A stretch of DNA of 64,000 nt, from positions 11,024,501 to 11,088,500 of the forward strand of contig NC_036447.1 in assembly GCF_002775205.1 (NCBI RefSeq). Direction: 5' to 3'. The notes beneath the pieces are model-generated. The model was not told where the DNA came from and searched no databases. It saw only the letters and a program-made list of their open reading frames with translations. Made by a program: the position numbers and the translations under genes. The DNA is from Xiphophorus maculatus (taxonomy: Eukaryota > Chordata > Actinopteri > Cyprinodontiformes > Poeciliidae). Below, in pieces: positions 34,401 through 47,066 of the stretch; position 1 is the first letter of the stretch, and each line of letters opens with the position of its first letter.

Positions 34401-37400
34401 ATTAAGTTAGAAATTGTGAACACTTTTCTTCCTGGTCCTTCATACTTACAGCCACATATTCTGACTGCAACAGTAGTTCTGGTACCATCTATTCATCCAG
34501 CACAGATTCATCACTGATTATGACCATCCAATCATCTGCAGTCCATGGCTACTTCTCATTGCTGTTTACACGCAAACAACAGTTAGTGTTTGGCTGCTTT
34601 TTTAATGTAAATACATCTTCCTTAACCTGATCTTTTAGTCCAGTCACACATAATAACTCCTGACTTTTGGTTTTGGTGCAGCATACAGTGTGTTATAAAT
34701 GCTTTTTCAAATTTTCGGTTTTTCTGTGATAGAGCCACACAGAGTAACATAAAATTATGAAGCTAAAGAAACAGTTTAATGATTTTCAATTTTTTATTAC
34801 AATTAAACATCTAAAACCATGACTTGCATTCTTATTCAGCTTCCTTCACACTGATACCCTAAAATAAAATCCAGTGCAACATACTGCCTGCAAAAGTCAT
34901 GTAATTGGCAAATAGAGTCCATGTGTGTAATTTAATCTCAGTTTAAATCTGGCTGTTTCACGAAGACCTAGCAGGTTTGTTAGAGAACACTGGTGAACAC
35001 AGTGACAGACAACTACCGTAATAATAGATTCCTGAAAACACCTTCCCCATGTGAAATATAGTGGTGGTGGCATCATGCTAAGGGAAGCTGATGTTGAACA
35101 GAGACAGGAAAGTTGGTTAGAGTGGATTGGTAGAAGAATGGAGGTAAATATACAGCGTGCCTACCTGTTAAAGATTTGAGGCTAGTCAGAGGTTCAGCTT
35201 TGAACAGAACTACAACCCAATGACAAACACCAAGAAGTTTGTTCATGTGTTAGAGTGACCCAGTCAAAGTCAGGATCAAAATCCAGTTGAGAATCTGTGG
35301 CAAGAATTAGAATTTAATGCTTGATGTTCTCCACCAAATCTGACTAAGCTTCAACAATTTTGCAAAGAAAGGGCAATAATTCACATCTGTACATGTGAAT
35401 TACATGTGAATTAAAGAATCGCAGCTGCAGTTGACGGAACAGGTCTTTCGGCAAAGTATTAACTCATTTTCTTTTTCTTTTAAAAATCTGTCCTACGTTG
35501 TGTTGTTCTATCACATAAAATCTAAATGAAGTACTTTGAAGTTTGTGTTTGTAAAGTGCCAAAATGTGAAAGAACTCGTCTCTTTTATAGCGAGACGAGT
35601 TGCTGGGAAAACCTTTTACCCTGGCCCATTCTGACGTCTAGCAGTTTGTTCCCATCTTGTTTGTTCTTACAATAAATGAGAGATTCATCTATCTGGGAAC
35701 AATAACTGTGTTCAGATATCTTCCAGGAGTTTTATCGCCCTTTCCATTGTTTCAGCTGTCAGTGCCTATGGCTGGGCCACGTTTCCTGTCGATCTGCCAG
35801 CTCACTCAGCTCTACAAGCACAACATTTTAACTGTAGACTCATTTACAAGATGATCGTAAATTCAACTTGTCCTTTCAGAATGTTTTAAGACAATTTTGT
35901 CTGATGCACATACAGTATGTATCAGAAAATGGTTAGGGTTTTTTATCTCAGGCAACACCCAAAGACTCCTCCAATGTCTTTACAATCCCCAGTGGGGGAT
36001 ACAGAAGGGTGGGTCAGTTTCAGACTCATGTTTCTGTTCGACTAAAGAATTTGACCAGGTGGTTATACACAGAAACATCATTGGCTTTTAGGAATCATGA
36101 TCTTGTCTCACAGGAAGTGAGAAAGTAAAACATTTAAGCCGTTTTAAAGTAAGAGCGACGTCCTCAAATGCTGTGACCATGTTTGTGTTATTGTGTGAAA
36201 GCATGACAATGTAGCAACAATAAACAATAGAGGAGAACTGCGTACGAAATCACTGAGTGTAAAAAAAAGATCATGTCTTAACATGTTCCTTTTTTAAATT
36301 TTCATCTCAAAAACAAATATTTAGTTGAAGCGGAGCTCACCAAACAGCTGCCAGTGAGCTGAGGATGCCTGGGATGTTACATTATTCAAGGCTCCAAAGC
36401 TTTGTTGCTTCAGTCACGATTCAAAACAATTGGATTTTCCCATCCTGGAAGCCTCCAGAGGTTTTTTTTTTTTTTTTTTTTGTGCACAGCCATGTACTGC
36501 AATGCATCGAATAACCACATGAAAAACACTTGAATATGGCATGGATTTTAAACATGACTATAATTGGTGTGATCCTTTTAGATGTTTTGGTGGCAGTTTG
36601 TATTTCTAATGGATCATGTTGGCCCTGTACTGACTGTTTAAGGAAATAAACAATCAGTAATCAGCAGGTGATACCAAAAGAAGTGGACAGAAACATAGAG
36701 GAGTTCAGATCCTCTGTGTTTCTGACCTCCTCTATGTTCAGAAACATACAGCAATCTCTCTGTTTCTTCTGCAATCTCTCAGTTTTCAGTCCTGAACATT
36801 TGCTGAGAATTAATAAATAATAAAGAAACCTGCACAAAGAATAGCAGCTGTAATGACATGGAAAAGATAAAGCGTGGCTGTCATATTTCTCATTTCATTT
36901 TATAGGCACATCTCAATAAATTAGAAGATCATTAAAAAGTGTTTTCATTTTAGTAGTTTAGTTCAAAAAGTTAAACTTTCATAGATTCATTACTAAAATA
37001 CTATTTTTATTCATCTTGATGGCTCTCTTACAGCTAATTAAAATGCAAAATGTTTCTCAGGAAATGGGAATGCAGTGTTAAGTAAGACATAAAGTATTTT
37101 TAATACAGAAATATTTTATAGTCCATGCGAATATATGGACACATGCTGACTTCACAGCTGACCAAGAAATAGCTACTGACACCTTCTGAGGCCGAACCAC
37201 CGGAAGAGGTCATTTATAAAAACGCTTGCTTGTCACAGAGTTCTTTATCCACGCTTGATAATTGAAAGTTGAGTGGAAGGAAAAAGTATGTTAGGAAAAT
37301 CTGCATCAGCAACTGGGATAACCATGATCTGTTCAAAGACATGGGGTAGATTGATGCAGTGTGGACTGCAGCAGGAGTCAGAGTTTCAAAAGCCAGCTCA

Positions 37401-38377
37401 AAGAGAAGCATCCAGAAAACAGCTTTTTACATTCCTTCTGTTAAGCCAGAGGGTTTTCCAGAGGTCTAACTTCAGTTCAGCCAGACCAAGAAACAAGTAC
37501 ATATACAGTAGATGGACATGCTTTCCTGTAGGCCGACATCTTGAAATAGCTGGTATTTACTGGTCTGATGTAAGATTGTAACATAGTGAGAACCTCGGTC
37601 TTGTAGTTAGGGTTTGGCTTTGTTAATCATTTACAGCCATCATTTTTTAAAAATCATGATATTCATGGGTATAATCATGGTATCGATTTACCGTTGTCAC
37701 AATAAATTCAAATTAATGATGCTTAAAATAGCCCCAAACTGTCTGTATTGTTGGGATTGTTAGTTTTACTATTTTCTCCACTGTTTTTTGCATTGAGAGT
37801 ATCAATAAATATCAATACATTTCAAAATATAACTAGACGTGATTACTGTGTGCAGATTAGTGACATAAATCACATTTTTTTGTGTGCCTGGTATCCTTAG
37901 GAAGCGCATTACAAATGGGTATGTGTAGGAATGATACCACAAAGTATCGTAATAAAACTTTAAGTGCATATCGCTAACCCCTACTTACAATAATCATCGT
38001 AATGGAACAGAAATAAAAGCTTGAAATATATCAGGATCTATATAATATTAATGGTTTTACTGTTTGGACCAAATGGCCTGGAGCTGTACACAAGCCCTCT
38101 TTAACAATCTTGCTGCTGTTGACTTTTTTCCTTTTCAGAGAAAACATGACTACTTCTAAAAATCTCATCTCTGTGCATCATCACTCCCCATTTCCTTCCT
38201 TCCTCTTCTCCTGCAGGCCTGTGCATAATGACCGCAGCCTCGATCTACACAGCGCAGCTTCACACCACTGACAAAAAAGGAGGGTACGGGCACAGCTACA
38301 TCCTGGCGTGGATCTCTTTCGTCCTCACTCTCTTCCTCACCATCACCTACATCGTGCTGCGGAAGAGGAATGAGTGA
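31403..38377 (+). CDS. emp2: Epithelial membrane protein 2 (PMP22/EMP/claudin family), 4 coding exons
   Basis: Coding exons 31403-31477, 33664-33772, 33865-34005 and 38217-38377 join in phase to 161 residues, the size of EMP2 and PMP22 (about 160-167). EMP2 is a tetraspan membrane protein that in mammals affects integrin and caveolin traffic. Four hydrophobic helices are at about residues 1-24, 65-88, 96-117 and 138-157. Diagnostic blocks are Ala-Thr-Ile-Asp-Asn-Ala-Trp-Trp after helix 1, Ser-Val-Gln-Ala-Thr at the start of helix 2, Leu-Cys-Ile-Met-Thr-Ala-Ala-Ser-Ile-Tyr-Thr in helix 3, and the end Leu-Arg-Lys-Arg-Asn-Glu. The Asp-Asn-Ala-Trp-Trp block and the helix 3 block fit EMP2 better than EMP1, EMP3 or PMP22. 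Odd: the first extracellular loop has Leu-Trp-Gly-Lys-Trp and later Asp-Trp-His, where the family has two cysteines, and it has no N-glycosylation sequon. Intron 2 is 2.2 kb and intron 4 is 4.2 kb. Confidence 0.9.
34690..35570 (+). repeat. Most complete copy of the transposase-core repeat family, in emp2 intron
   Basis: Blocks in order: 'ctgtgatagagccacacaga' (about 34724), the segment with 'aaataaaatccagtgcaaca' (about 34862), 'tttgttagagaacactggtg' (about 34976), the core 'tgtgaaatatagtggtggtg' followed by 'gcatcatgct' (about 35050), 'cagtcaaagtcaggatcaaa' (about 35262), and the tail near 35450-35570. It is about 0.9 kb with no open frame. This gives the reference order for the other, more decayed copies. 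Confidence 0.65.
36900..37530 (+). repeat. Decayed repeat of a second family, in emp2 intron
   Basis: It opens with 'aggcacatctcaataaatta' followed by 'gaagatcatt', and later has 'ttacagctaattaaaatgca' and 'tggactgcagcaggagtcag'. I recognise these as a common fish interspersed repeat type (starting 'cacatctcaataaattagaa'), but cannot name it. It has no open frame of note and many changes. Confidence 0.45.
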
Positions 38378-39908
38378 ATTGGAGGAGGATGGGGTCCGTG
38401 CTCCTTTGTCCTTTTAGTCATTTCAAGACTTGTCAGCTTCATCCTCAGTTAGGAATATGTTGGAATGCTAACGAGCCAATACTCTTGATTTGATTTTAAC
38501 AAGTTAGAGTTGGAGAATGGGACTGTAAGTGGGTAAGATAAGGAGATTTTTTATCTGTGTAACCTTAACTAATTAATCATTTATCTCTGCGATGTAGCTA
38601 CTTGTAGGGCTGGAAACTCAGTCCAGACATTATCAGCATTTTAAAGTCTGTGTGAAATGTTACTTGCTGTTCTTCTGACTGTGCTGACTAGATTTCCGCC
38701 ACGCACATGTCTGATCTGTCCATCTAAGTTCAATTTGTGAGTGGTACAGATCCACTCAGAACTGCTCATACACTCATTGGCATGCATTCAATATTCCTCT
38801 ATTTTCAGTTTGCTGAGCTAATTTATGTTAAACAAAAAATGGAAACAATTTTGAATTTGTTGTGAGTTTTTGCTAATCCGTCCCACACCTAAAGGCTCAA
38901 ATGTATAATTTCGAAACGGATAAAGCAGGTTGAGAAAATAAGATACTGGAAATCCATAACCCAATTAAAAATGTGTGTTCTGTGCTTAAAAGATGGACCT
39001 CTGCCTGAAAGCCAACTAATTTGAATGAACTCTACCCTTTTGATAGGAAGTATCCAGCCAGAATTATACCAAAAGCCTTCTTAGTGAGATATATTATATC
39101 AGTGAGGGCGCATATTTATTTTTGAGTGTTTATGGAACAAAATTTTGTGCTATAAAAGAGCACAAAACTTGTGCATCAGATTCTTGTCTTTTAAAAATTC
39201 CTGAAGCTACATGTGGCATCATCCTGTCCTGGAAAAAAAAAGAAGGAAAAAATGAATATGGAACTTCTTCCTGTAATGAGTGGATCTAACCTCTGATCAG
39301 AATTGCAGCTTATGTTTGACACTTATATCCAGGTTGCTGACATCCTAAGACATGAGCGTTGTGTCAGTCATCTTTTCTGTTGCTGAGCTAAAAACTAAAG
39401 TTTCTAACAAAGTTGTGATGTGAAAAGATGAGCACCTTCAGAAGAAGCTCCTGGGATATACTGTATTTTAGAAAGATATGTTGAGTGAATCCATCATGTG
39501 AGGTAATTGTGTTGTGAGGCTGATAGTTACTACTGCCCTGTACCTCAGAGGGTACAGAGACTTGCCTAAATAGCAATAACAATGAACATTCTTGAAACAA
39601 AAGTCTTACTTCACAGAACATTTAATCATTTTTCATTATTTTACAAGTATGGTATATACCTTCTACGTCTATGTACAATGTAACCAATTATATTTTTGTA
39701 GCATTTTGTATTGAGTGTACTTTTTTTAAGCTATGTTTTGTTTTCTGTCTGTAGTCGGCTGCTATCTTATGTAAAGTACGTTTGTACAAGTGAACCTTAA
39801 AACGATCCAGGGATGAAGAGCGGAGGTGTTGCGTTTTACCATTTAACAGAACTATGCATTAGACAATTTGTTTGTATTTACATTGGAGTCTAAGCCTTGT
39901 CTTTTACT

Positions 39909-39914
39909 AATAAA
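39909..39914 (+). terminator. emp2: emp2 poly(A) signal
   Basis: AATAAA on the plus strand, about 1.53 kb after the emp2 stop codon. The sequence before it has no other equally good hexamer close to a GT-rich element, so it is the likely end of the emp2 3' UTR. It lies only 232 bp before the f8a stop codon on the other strand. Confidence 0.6.
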
Positions 39915-40145
39915 GTCAATTCAAACAAACAGAAGCTGTGTTTTACCTCAAACAACCTCATTTTAAATCATATAAGTATTGGTCCAGGTTGAAATGAGTG
40001 AATAAAACATGAAAGTGTCTCTGCCAGAGTTCCTAAACCGTGAAAACAACCCTTCTTTGGGTCTTAGAACAGACCGCTCAGAAACGGGAATATTCCATTA
40101 CACACAGTATTGTTCCCAGAGGAAGTGAGTAAAAGCCAGGCTATG

Positions 40146-43100
40146 CTAAATGCCTTGACCAGACGGTGCAATTCGCTCCAGAACCACAAGGTGGAGCAGA
40201 TGATTCTGCTCTGCCGTCAGAAAAGGCCTGCAGAGAGAAAAGCCACAAAAACGTGATCAATATGGAAAATGATGGCGAGGCCTGGAAATGCTTCTCTGTG
40301 CAGATCACATGATGGGACGAGACATTTATGAATGCTCACCACAGCTCAGTCTGCAAGGACTTGAGGGACTCTGTGTCTTTTTCCTGACACGCCATCTGCA
40401 GAACAGATCTGCTGTTAGACACCGCACTAATAAAAACATAACTACAGATTCAAATGAGCTTGTTAACGTCTCATATTTCTATGTTTACTGCCACATAAAA
40501 TGAGCTTAGGCAGCATAAAAAGAACAGAAACTCTTATTTTATTAAAGGTATTTGACTTATGCAGAGCCTTGCTGTATTAGTCAAGCAGCTTGAACATTTT
40601 CCACTTCTTGTCACATTACAAACTTCTATTTAATTGGGAATTTGGGGGGATTTTTGAGACAGACTGGTACACAGTAGTGTATAATTGAGAAGTGGAAGGA
40701 AAATAAAACACTTTTTTTATTTACAAATTAAAACCTGAAAAAGAGTGACATGCATTCACTATTCAGCTGCCTAATTTAGTACTTTGTAGAAGTACGAGCA
40801 CCTTTTGTTGTAATTACAGCTGCAAACCAACACCGTCAATATATTTAGGTGTAGGCCATTAAAAAACACAATTATACTTTGATCTGTCTTTCTACTGTAG
40901 CTCAGGGCCAGTTGAAATGGATGAAAACTTACCACAATATAAGGGTTTCACATCAGTCAATATCAATAATTTTTCATAAGTTTATTTTTAAATTTTAAAT
41001 ATCTGAAATACAGCCAAACCTTTTCCTTTCCTGTCTTATCCACCGTTTCCTCACAAGTTGTTGTACTAATTTTCTCCTTTAGCTCCACACTGTTGTTTTT
41101 TTATTTTTAAGTAGTTGTGAGTTACTGTGGCAAAACCTGAAACTACTGCTGCGCAAGTTATTCAACAGGTTGCTGCAAGGCAACCAAAGAGCAAGTGAGT
41201 TAGTTGATGCCACCAACCTTGCTTAGCTGGCCGTGAGAGCTTGAGTGGATAAAGCCTTTCCTGTGCCTACAACCCCCAGAATACTCTGTGGTTCTGTATC
41301 GCAGTTAAGTGAAATTATTGAACATTCTGTTGGACTCATTTTCTATTGATATTAATCGCATGTCTATTGCAGTAGCTATTGTTATTGCCCAGCTCTCTAG
41401 CTTTATATTTAGAATATTTTTCCTGCTGGAGGATGAACCTTCACTGCTAGGAGGAAGAAAAAAAAAATACTTTTATCATTGTACTTCCACTTCACCATCA
41501 TGTTGAGCTGATAAAACTCCAATAAACTACTTTGTGGTTGTACAAATAAAATACAAAATATTAACTGCGAGAAACTGAAAGATACTATGAAAAGTCTAGC
41601 AACATTGGTGCCAAACAGAGAAGAGTAATTGTGCTGCCAAAGGGGGAAATGCAACCAAAACATTAATCACTGTCATGTACAGGCTATGAAAAACAACTTC
41701 TGTGTGTGAGGCAGAAAAGGTCAGGAACCTTTTGACTTGGCCAAGTGCATGTATCACAAAACTCACCACTATAGACTGCAGAAGCAGGAACACATTCTCA
41801 GGCAGGAAGGTCACTGAAAGAGCAAACAGCATTCATATTTACACCACTGCCAGGGTCATTCACCTGATTCATGCTCAGAGTTTGACGGGAACTAAAATCG
41901 TTCACTTTTTCCCTCCAACTCTCCCAAACAGTTAAATATTAAGGAGCATCTACCTTGGCTATGAGGGTCAAAGGATTCCCAGGCATACCTCTCCAGGGTC
42001 TGGGCATGTTCTGGTAGTAACTTCTGAGGTGGAGGCTGCAAAGAAACACCCACCCACACACATGAGGCAGTTCCATTAAAATGTGATGACCTGCAGCAGT
42101 TGAGCTGTTTTAATGCCTGAAAATGTTTTGCTCTTTTATAGCTTTAACGGTTAAGGGTTGTTTATTTGTAAATTAATTGCAGGACAACTGACCTTAATGT
42201 ATTTTACAAAGATGAGTAGGCAAAAATTTAACTCTCTTTACATGCAAAGCTGGTATAAACACTGCCTTTGTAGAACCATTTTCTGCAGTAGAAGGTGGTT
42301 CTACAAAGCACTGACTCAGGAAGGCTGAATAGAAATTCACACCACACAAAACAATATCTCAGGTTCATTTCACCTCACAAATTTGTTTTATACTTGGAAA
42401 ATTCAATTAACACACTGAAATGCACGATTGCTTATGTATTATGAAAGACTTGCAAGTGTGTGAATACTTTTAGAAGGCCCCAGTATTTGGCGCAAAAACA
42501 TTTCAGAAGTATCTTTACATAAAAATAAAAAATTTTTTCACAAAGCTTACCTCAAGTAACATCAGCAGCAGAACTCTAGAAATCTCACATTTTGCTACAA
42601 TGTCCAGAAAGGCACCTTTTGATTGAAACAAAGAAACTGGTGAGCTTTTCAGTTTAATCACAGGAATAAACGACACTAGAGACAACATAGAAATATACAA
42701 GAGTCTGAGCATCTAAGAATGGTGACCAGTAGGCTCTGGTCGGAGCCTCACCAATAGGGCTTGTGGTGCCTGGAAGCTGCAGTCCTCTCTCCTGACACAT
42801 CAGCTGCATCTCTGTGAACACTGATAAAGCACCGTCATAGTCACCTGCAAATCAGAGGAGTTGAATACAAAGTCAAACATCTGGAATCAAGCCCAACGTA
42901 CCACAAATGACATGATCTCATTTGAATGAGCGGACGCAACTCACGTGTGAGGATTTTACACGTGGCTATCTCTCCCATGGACAGCAGAGCTTCTATAGGC
43001 GTCTGCGTCTGTAACTCTGCAGCCCTCTGGAAGTGAACGATCGCTTCTCCTGGCCTGTTCATTTCCTGTAGAAGTATGGAGAAAAGACTGATGCGCCATG

Positions 43101-46100
43101 TGGCTTACATGAATGACCCTTAAAGCAAAATTGAAAACCTTCTTCATTAATCATACGGGACAGCTGGAAGCAACAATCCAACCTTGAGCGCGTTGCCAAG
43201 TTCCAAACACAGGCTGGCTGCCATCACAGGCTGGTTCATCTCAATGTACACCTGTAACGCATTTTCACATCAGCATTCAGTCACAGCACAAGAATGCAGT
43301 CAGACTCCCATCTGTTTTCAGATATTACACTGAACGGAGTTCTGCTGCTGTTACACAGCCTTAACCTTAATGGCAAAACTGTAGCAGTTGAGGGCAGCTT
43401 GAAGGTGTTCATCGAAGCTCGGAGCCTGCAGGGCTTTGATCTCCTTCTCAGATGACAGAAAGAGACGCGCAGCGTCAGTTAAGGCCAGTGCTTCTCCAGG
43501 AGCATTAAACAGGGTCTGCTCGCACCTGTACATAAATAAATAATCATACATGGAGCTGAATGCAAAAGTGATTTGAGTCATTTTGAAAGTCACATTTATT
43601 GGTCGCTGAAAAAAAATTGGTGCAGTGCTACATTTTGAATCCATATAATATCTACATTAATGTGAGATTAAAACAAGACGAAAGAGAAATGGATTTATTA
43701 TTCTGCACATTTGAATACCGGCAGCTAATCGGTAAAATGTGCAGGAAAAATGGGAAAACGTAGCAGACATACAACTCGTCCAACCTCTGAGTGCAGCCGC
43801 CAGCTTTGTCCAGGCTCATCAGCCCCCATGTAGCTGCTCCTGCTTGGCACATTGCTGTGGTGTAACAAAATTTACCTCTGTATAATGTTGCTTACTTTTT
43901 TAGACCACTTCAGACTTAGAAAACTTAGAACATTTAAAACCAGGTTCATCCGGCAGCAGTAAAATGCTTTATCTGCCATGTTCATTTCGAAAGAGTAGCT
44001 TAGAGTAAGCCAAAGACTGGAGCCAAACTCAGCTGACTCACACAGAGACATAAATACTGCTGGAGGTATTAAAAAAAAATGTAATACCTGTAACGACGTA
44101 GACAAAAATATGGACATAGATGCATTATTATAGTGGGTGTCAAATACATAAACCTGTTAGCCTTTAGCCCCATACATTCATGATCAGATCACTCAGACCC
44201 AATAATAACATCAAATATTAACAATACTTTCAATAAGTCAATATAACCTGCTGAAGAAAATGTCCCAAAATCTCTCATTATGTCACCATCACAACCAAAT
44301 GAACAGCAGACTGAAATAACCATAAAGAAGTCCAAACATTAAAATTCTACCTTGGCCGTGTGCACTCACCGAGCCATGGCCAGGTTACAGAAGGCGGCAT
44401 ACTGAAGACAGTCCTGCTGCTTCAGCTCCTTCGCCAGCTGACCTGGAAGCGCGCATGCAGAAGGAAAAATCAATGAAACAGAAGAGGCAAACAGTGAAAC
44501 TGTTCTAAAACATCTGCTCCCTGTTATCACAGGGGCAGACCAAGTGACAGCACTGGTGTTCTGTTCAGACATTTCTCACCCTAACAGAGCTATTAAAGAT
44601 ATTTGTGGAAAAAATGAGGACTGCGTGCAGGATACACAACCTTCATCCTGAAAATCAGGACAGCTAAACTGAAAGGAAAGACACACGATGAAGAATTAAA
44701 ACAAGCTTTTTTCTGTCCATGTTGAGCAGACACATTTTAAATCTGTTCTTTGTACTTTAATGTTGAATTTAGTGCATTGTTGGTCTTTTTTATGCCTCTA
44801 CAGGAACATCCAACCCTACTAACCTGCCGTGTTTGTTGTATATAACAGGAGTAGCTTTATGCTGACAATTACGTTTTGTGTTGCCCATTGATCAGTTCAG
44901 TCTTTAGGATTATGAAGAACAACCCGTGGCACAATTATTCAGTTCTTTACTTAAATATTGTAAACATTATTTCCTGTCAGCTCTGTGGCAGCTATAAGCT
45001 GTTAAGAAACCAGACTACATAAAATTGGATCAGTCAAAACTGTCTCACAAAGAGACAGATTTTCAGCTGTTCTTCATGGTTTGACTAGATCCATCTCAAT
45101 CTTTAACTGTTGCTACAATTAAAACCTATGTAGCCATGGAGATAAATCTGTCTCTGATATCCTGACAGTCTGCAAACGCAGAGTTTCACAACCATGACAA
45201 GAAAATGCCTCTTTGTGTCTATTTTCTGTTTCAGGTAACTGCTCCACTGGAGCTTTGACAGTCTCCTGATGAACATCTTTGTTGGGCAGGAAAAGTATTA
45301 GAAGAGAACAACAGAATAGACTAACTCAATGGGTCTTAAGCAATCTGAATCTTTTATAAACCTTTGTAAAGATTCATAATAGTCAGTGGTTGTTTAGGGT
45401 TATTTACATTTTATGAAATGTATTTTCTAATATAAAGACAGTTCTAGAAGCAGCAGGTTACAAGTGTATTCTTAGTTTTGGCAAACATTACTGCTACAAG
45501 AAAGAAAAATCTTCCTCATAAGGAAAAGTTTTCTATGTAAGGACGAATTATCAATATAACACAGGATTCATTTTTAAGAAGCTATGCAGGTGAAAAAACA
45601 TCTATCTCATGGACGCAAGTATACCCGGCTGCTACAGACAGCAGATAATCTTGAATCCTGGAAAAGGATCGACTCACCAAACTGCTCACTGGCTTCAGCT
45701 ACATTTGGCTTCCGGAGAAAACGTCTGCAATGAGAAAGCAAAACCAGAAGCATTTACATCAAATGATTAGTTGAAGTGAAGCTCTGGATTAATCTTTGAC
45801 CTGTTATGTGTTACAGGGCTTAAATCTGACAGTGATGAAGACTTAGAGTTTGATTAGGGATACACAAAATATAGCAACATGTTAATATCAGTGCACACAA
45901 CAACAATAAGGCAAAGGATTGTTTGGAATGAGGTCGTACTTTGCATGCCAATAAACCTACTGAATGGAGACTCAGTGCAGTTAAATGTTCACACCTGGCA
46001 CAGATTATAATACCAAACATTATACAGGTCACATCACACAATGCTGGAAGAACAGATTAGAAAGAGAAGAGTGAAAAATATGGGGATTTAGAGCAAATGA

Positions 46101-47066
46101 TGTTGCCAACTTAACGTCAACTTAACGTTTACCAATGTTATTGCAAACATGTGATTTTCTAATATTGTAAAGCCCAACTTTAATACAACATATATTTATT
46201 GAAACCTGGAAACAAACATGTTTCACAGAAATATTAACACTATAAAATACCTCAATAAACCCCAAAAGTTCAGGGAGTCAGAGAGTGATATTATTACATT
46301 AGATTGTTTCTTAAAACACTCTAATGTAATAGAGTAGAATAGAATTAAGCATGACAACAGTTTGCCTCTTAGATAAGAACACAGACAGTAATGGGGATAT
46401 TTATTATTTATTATATAGCTAATCCATATTTGGATTAATTTAATAACTTACATGGCTGTAAGCAGAAATATCAACAAATGTTTAGATATTTGATTACATT
46501 AACAAACCAGTATTCTATAGTCCAATCTTATTTTTAAGATTAAAAATAAGCAACCAGGGTGAGAGTTAAAAGCTACATTTTTTTTTCTCGCAAGAAAAAT
46601 CCATTTGGTCACATCCATGTTATTCTTCTTGGTCTTACACCTCAACATTATGAAGTCTGACATTTCTATTACATTTCTTTTGTGGTTGATGTGTCTAACT
46701 ATGACCTGCTTGGGGGAATGTTTTCCTGAAATCAAACCAGCGACTACCACTAACTAATAAAGGTAAAGCTTACTCAATAAAATGAATAAAAGTCAAAGCG
46801 AATATCAAGTTAATAAAAAACAAGCAAACACAGCACAGATAATGAAAAAAACGAGAGAGACGGACAGCGACCGCTAGCTTTGACTGTTAGCATTAGCCTT
46901 CAATGCTACATATAGCATTCAAGATAATAAACGTTGTTGTTCTTAACGTTGTCTAGTCATTCCTTTCAACCTCACAGTGAAACAAAGTAAGTTAAAGTCT
47001 TACTGACTTCTTCAATTTATTTGACACAGCTCTGTATCTCGCCAGAAAATCGCCTTCCGCGGCCAT
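40146..47066 (-). CDS. f8a: 40-kDa huntingtin-associated protein (HAP40), 12 coding exons
   Basis: Coding exons: 47008-47066, 45678-45724, 44370-44442, 43366-43525, 43183-43251, 42945-43065, 42752-42844, 42551-42615, 41954-42035, 41767-41813, 40340-40395 and 40146-40227. They join in phase to 317 residues; human HAP40 is 371 and has Gly/Ala- and Pro-rich segments missing here. HAP40 is an all-helical TPR-like protein that binds and stabilises huntingtin in the cytoplasm. Diagnostic blocks: Gly-Asp-Phe-Leu-Ala-Arg-Tyr-Arg at the start, [31 protein letters not shown]-x-[14 protein letters not shown], and the end Pro-Ser-Gly-Gln-Gly-Ile. The human gene is a single exon inside F8 intron 22; here the gene is split, as expected for an original copy. 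The start ATG (47066) is the first in frame. Confidence 0.95.
40590..40845 (+). repeat. 5' part of a transposase-core family repeat, in f8a 3' flank/intron
   Basis: Recognisable blocks are 'cttgtcacattacaaacttc' (about 40607), 'gagaagtggaaggaaaataa' (about 40687) and 'gagtgacatgcattcactat' (about 40743), which match the 5' half of the family. The core is absent. It lies in the f8a intron between exons 10 and 11. Confidence 0.5.
42266..42480 (+). repeat. 3' part of a transposase-core family repeat, in f8a intron 8
   Basis: The blocks 'ctacaaagcactgactcagg' (42301) and 'gtgtgaatacttttagaagg' (about 42458) correspond to the family's 3' end. A hairpin with 13-bp arms (42266-42278 and 42296-42308) sits at its left edge. 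Confidence 0.5.

Larger units (their letters stand above)
34006..38216. other. emp2 intron 4, repeats but no gene
   Basis: Apart from the two repeats listed separately, I see no exon or RNA gene. A T-run of about 20 lies near 36463-36481. A stretch at about 36690-36780 has nearby direct and inverted copies of 'cctctatgtt' and 'gcaatctctc'. Confidence 0.5.
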
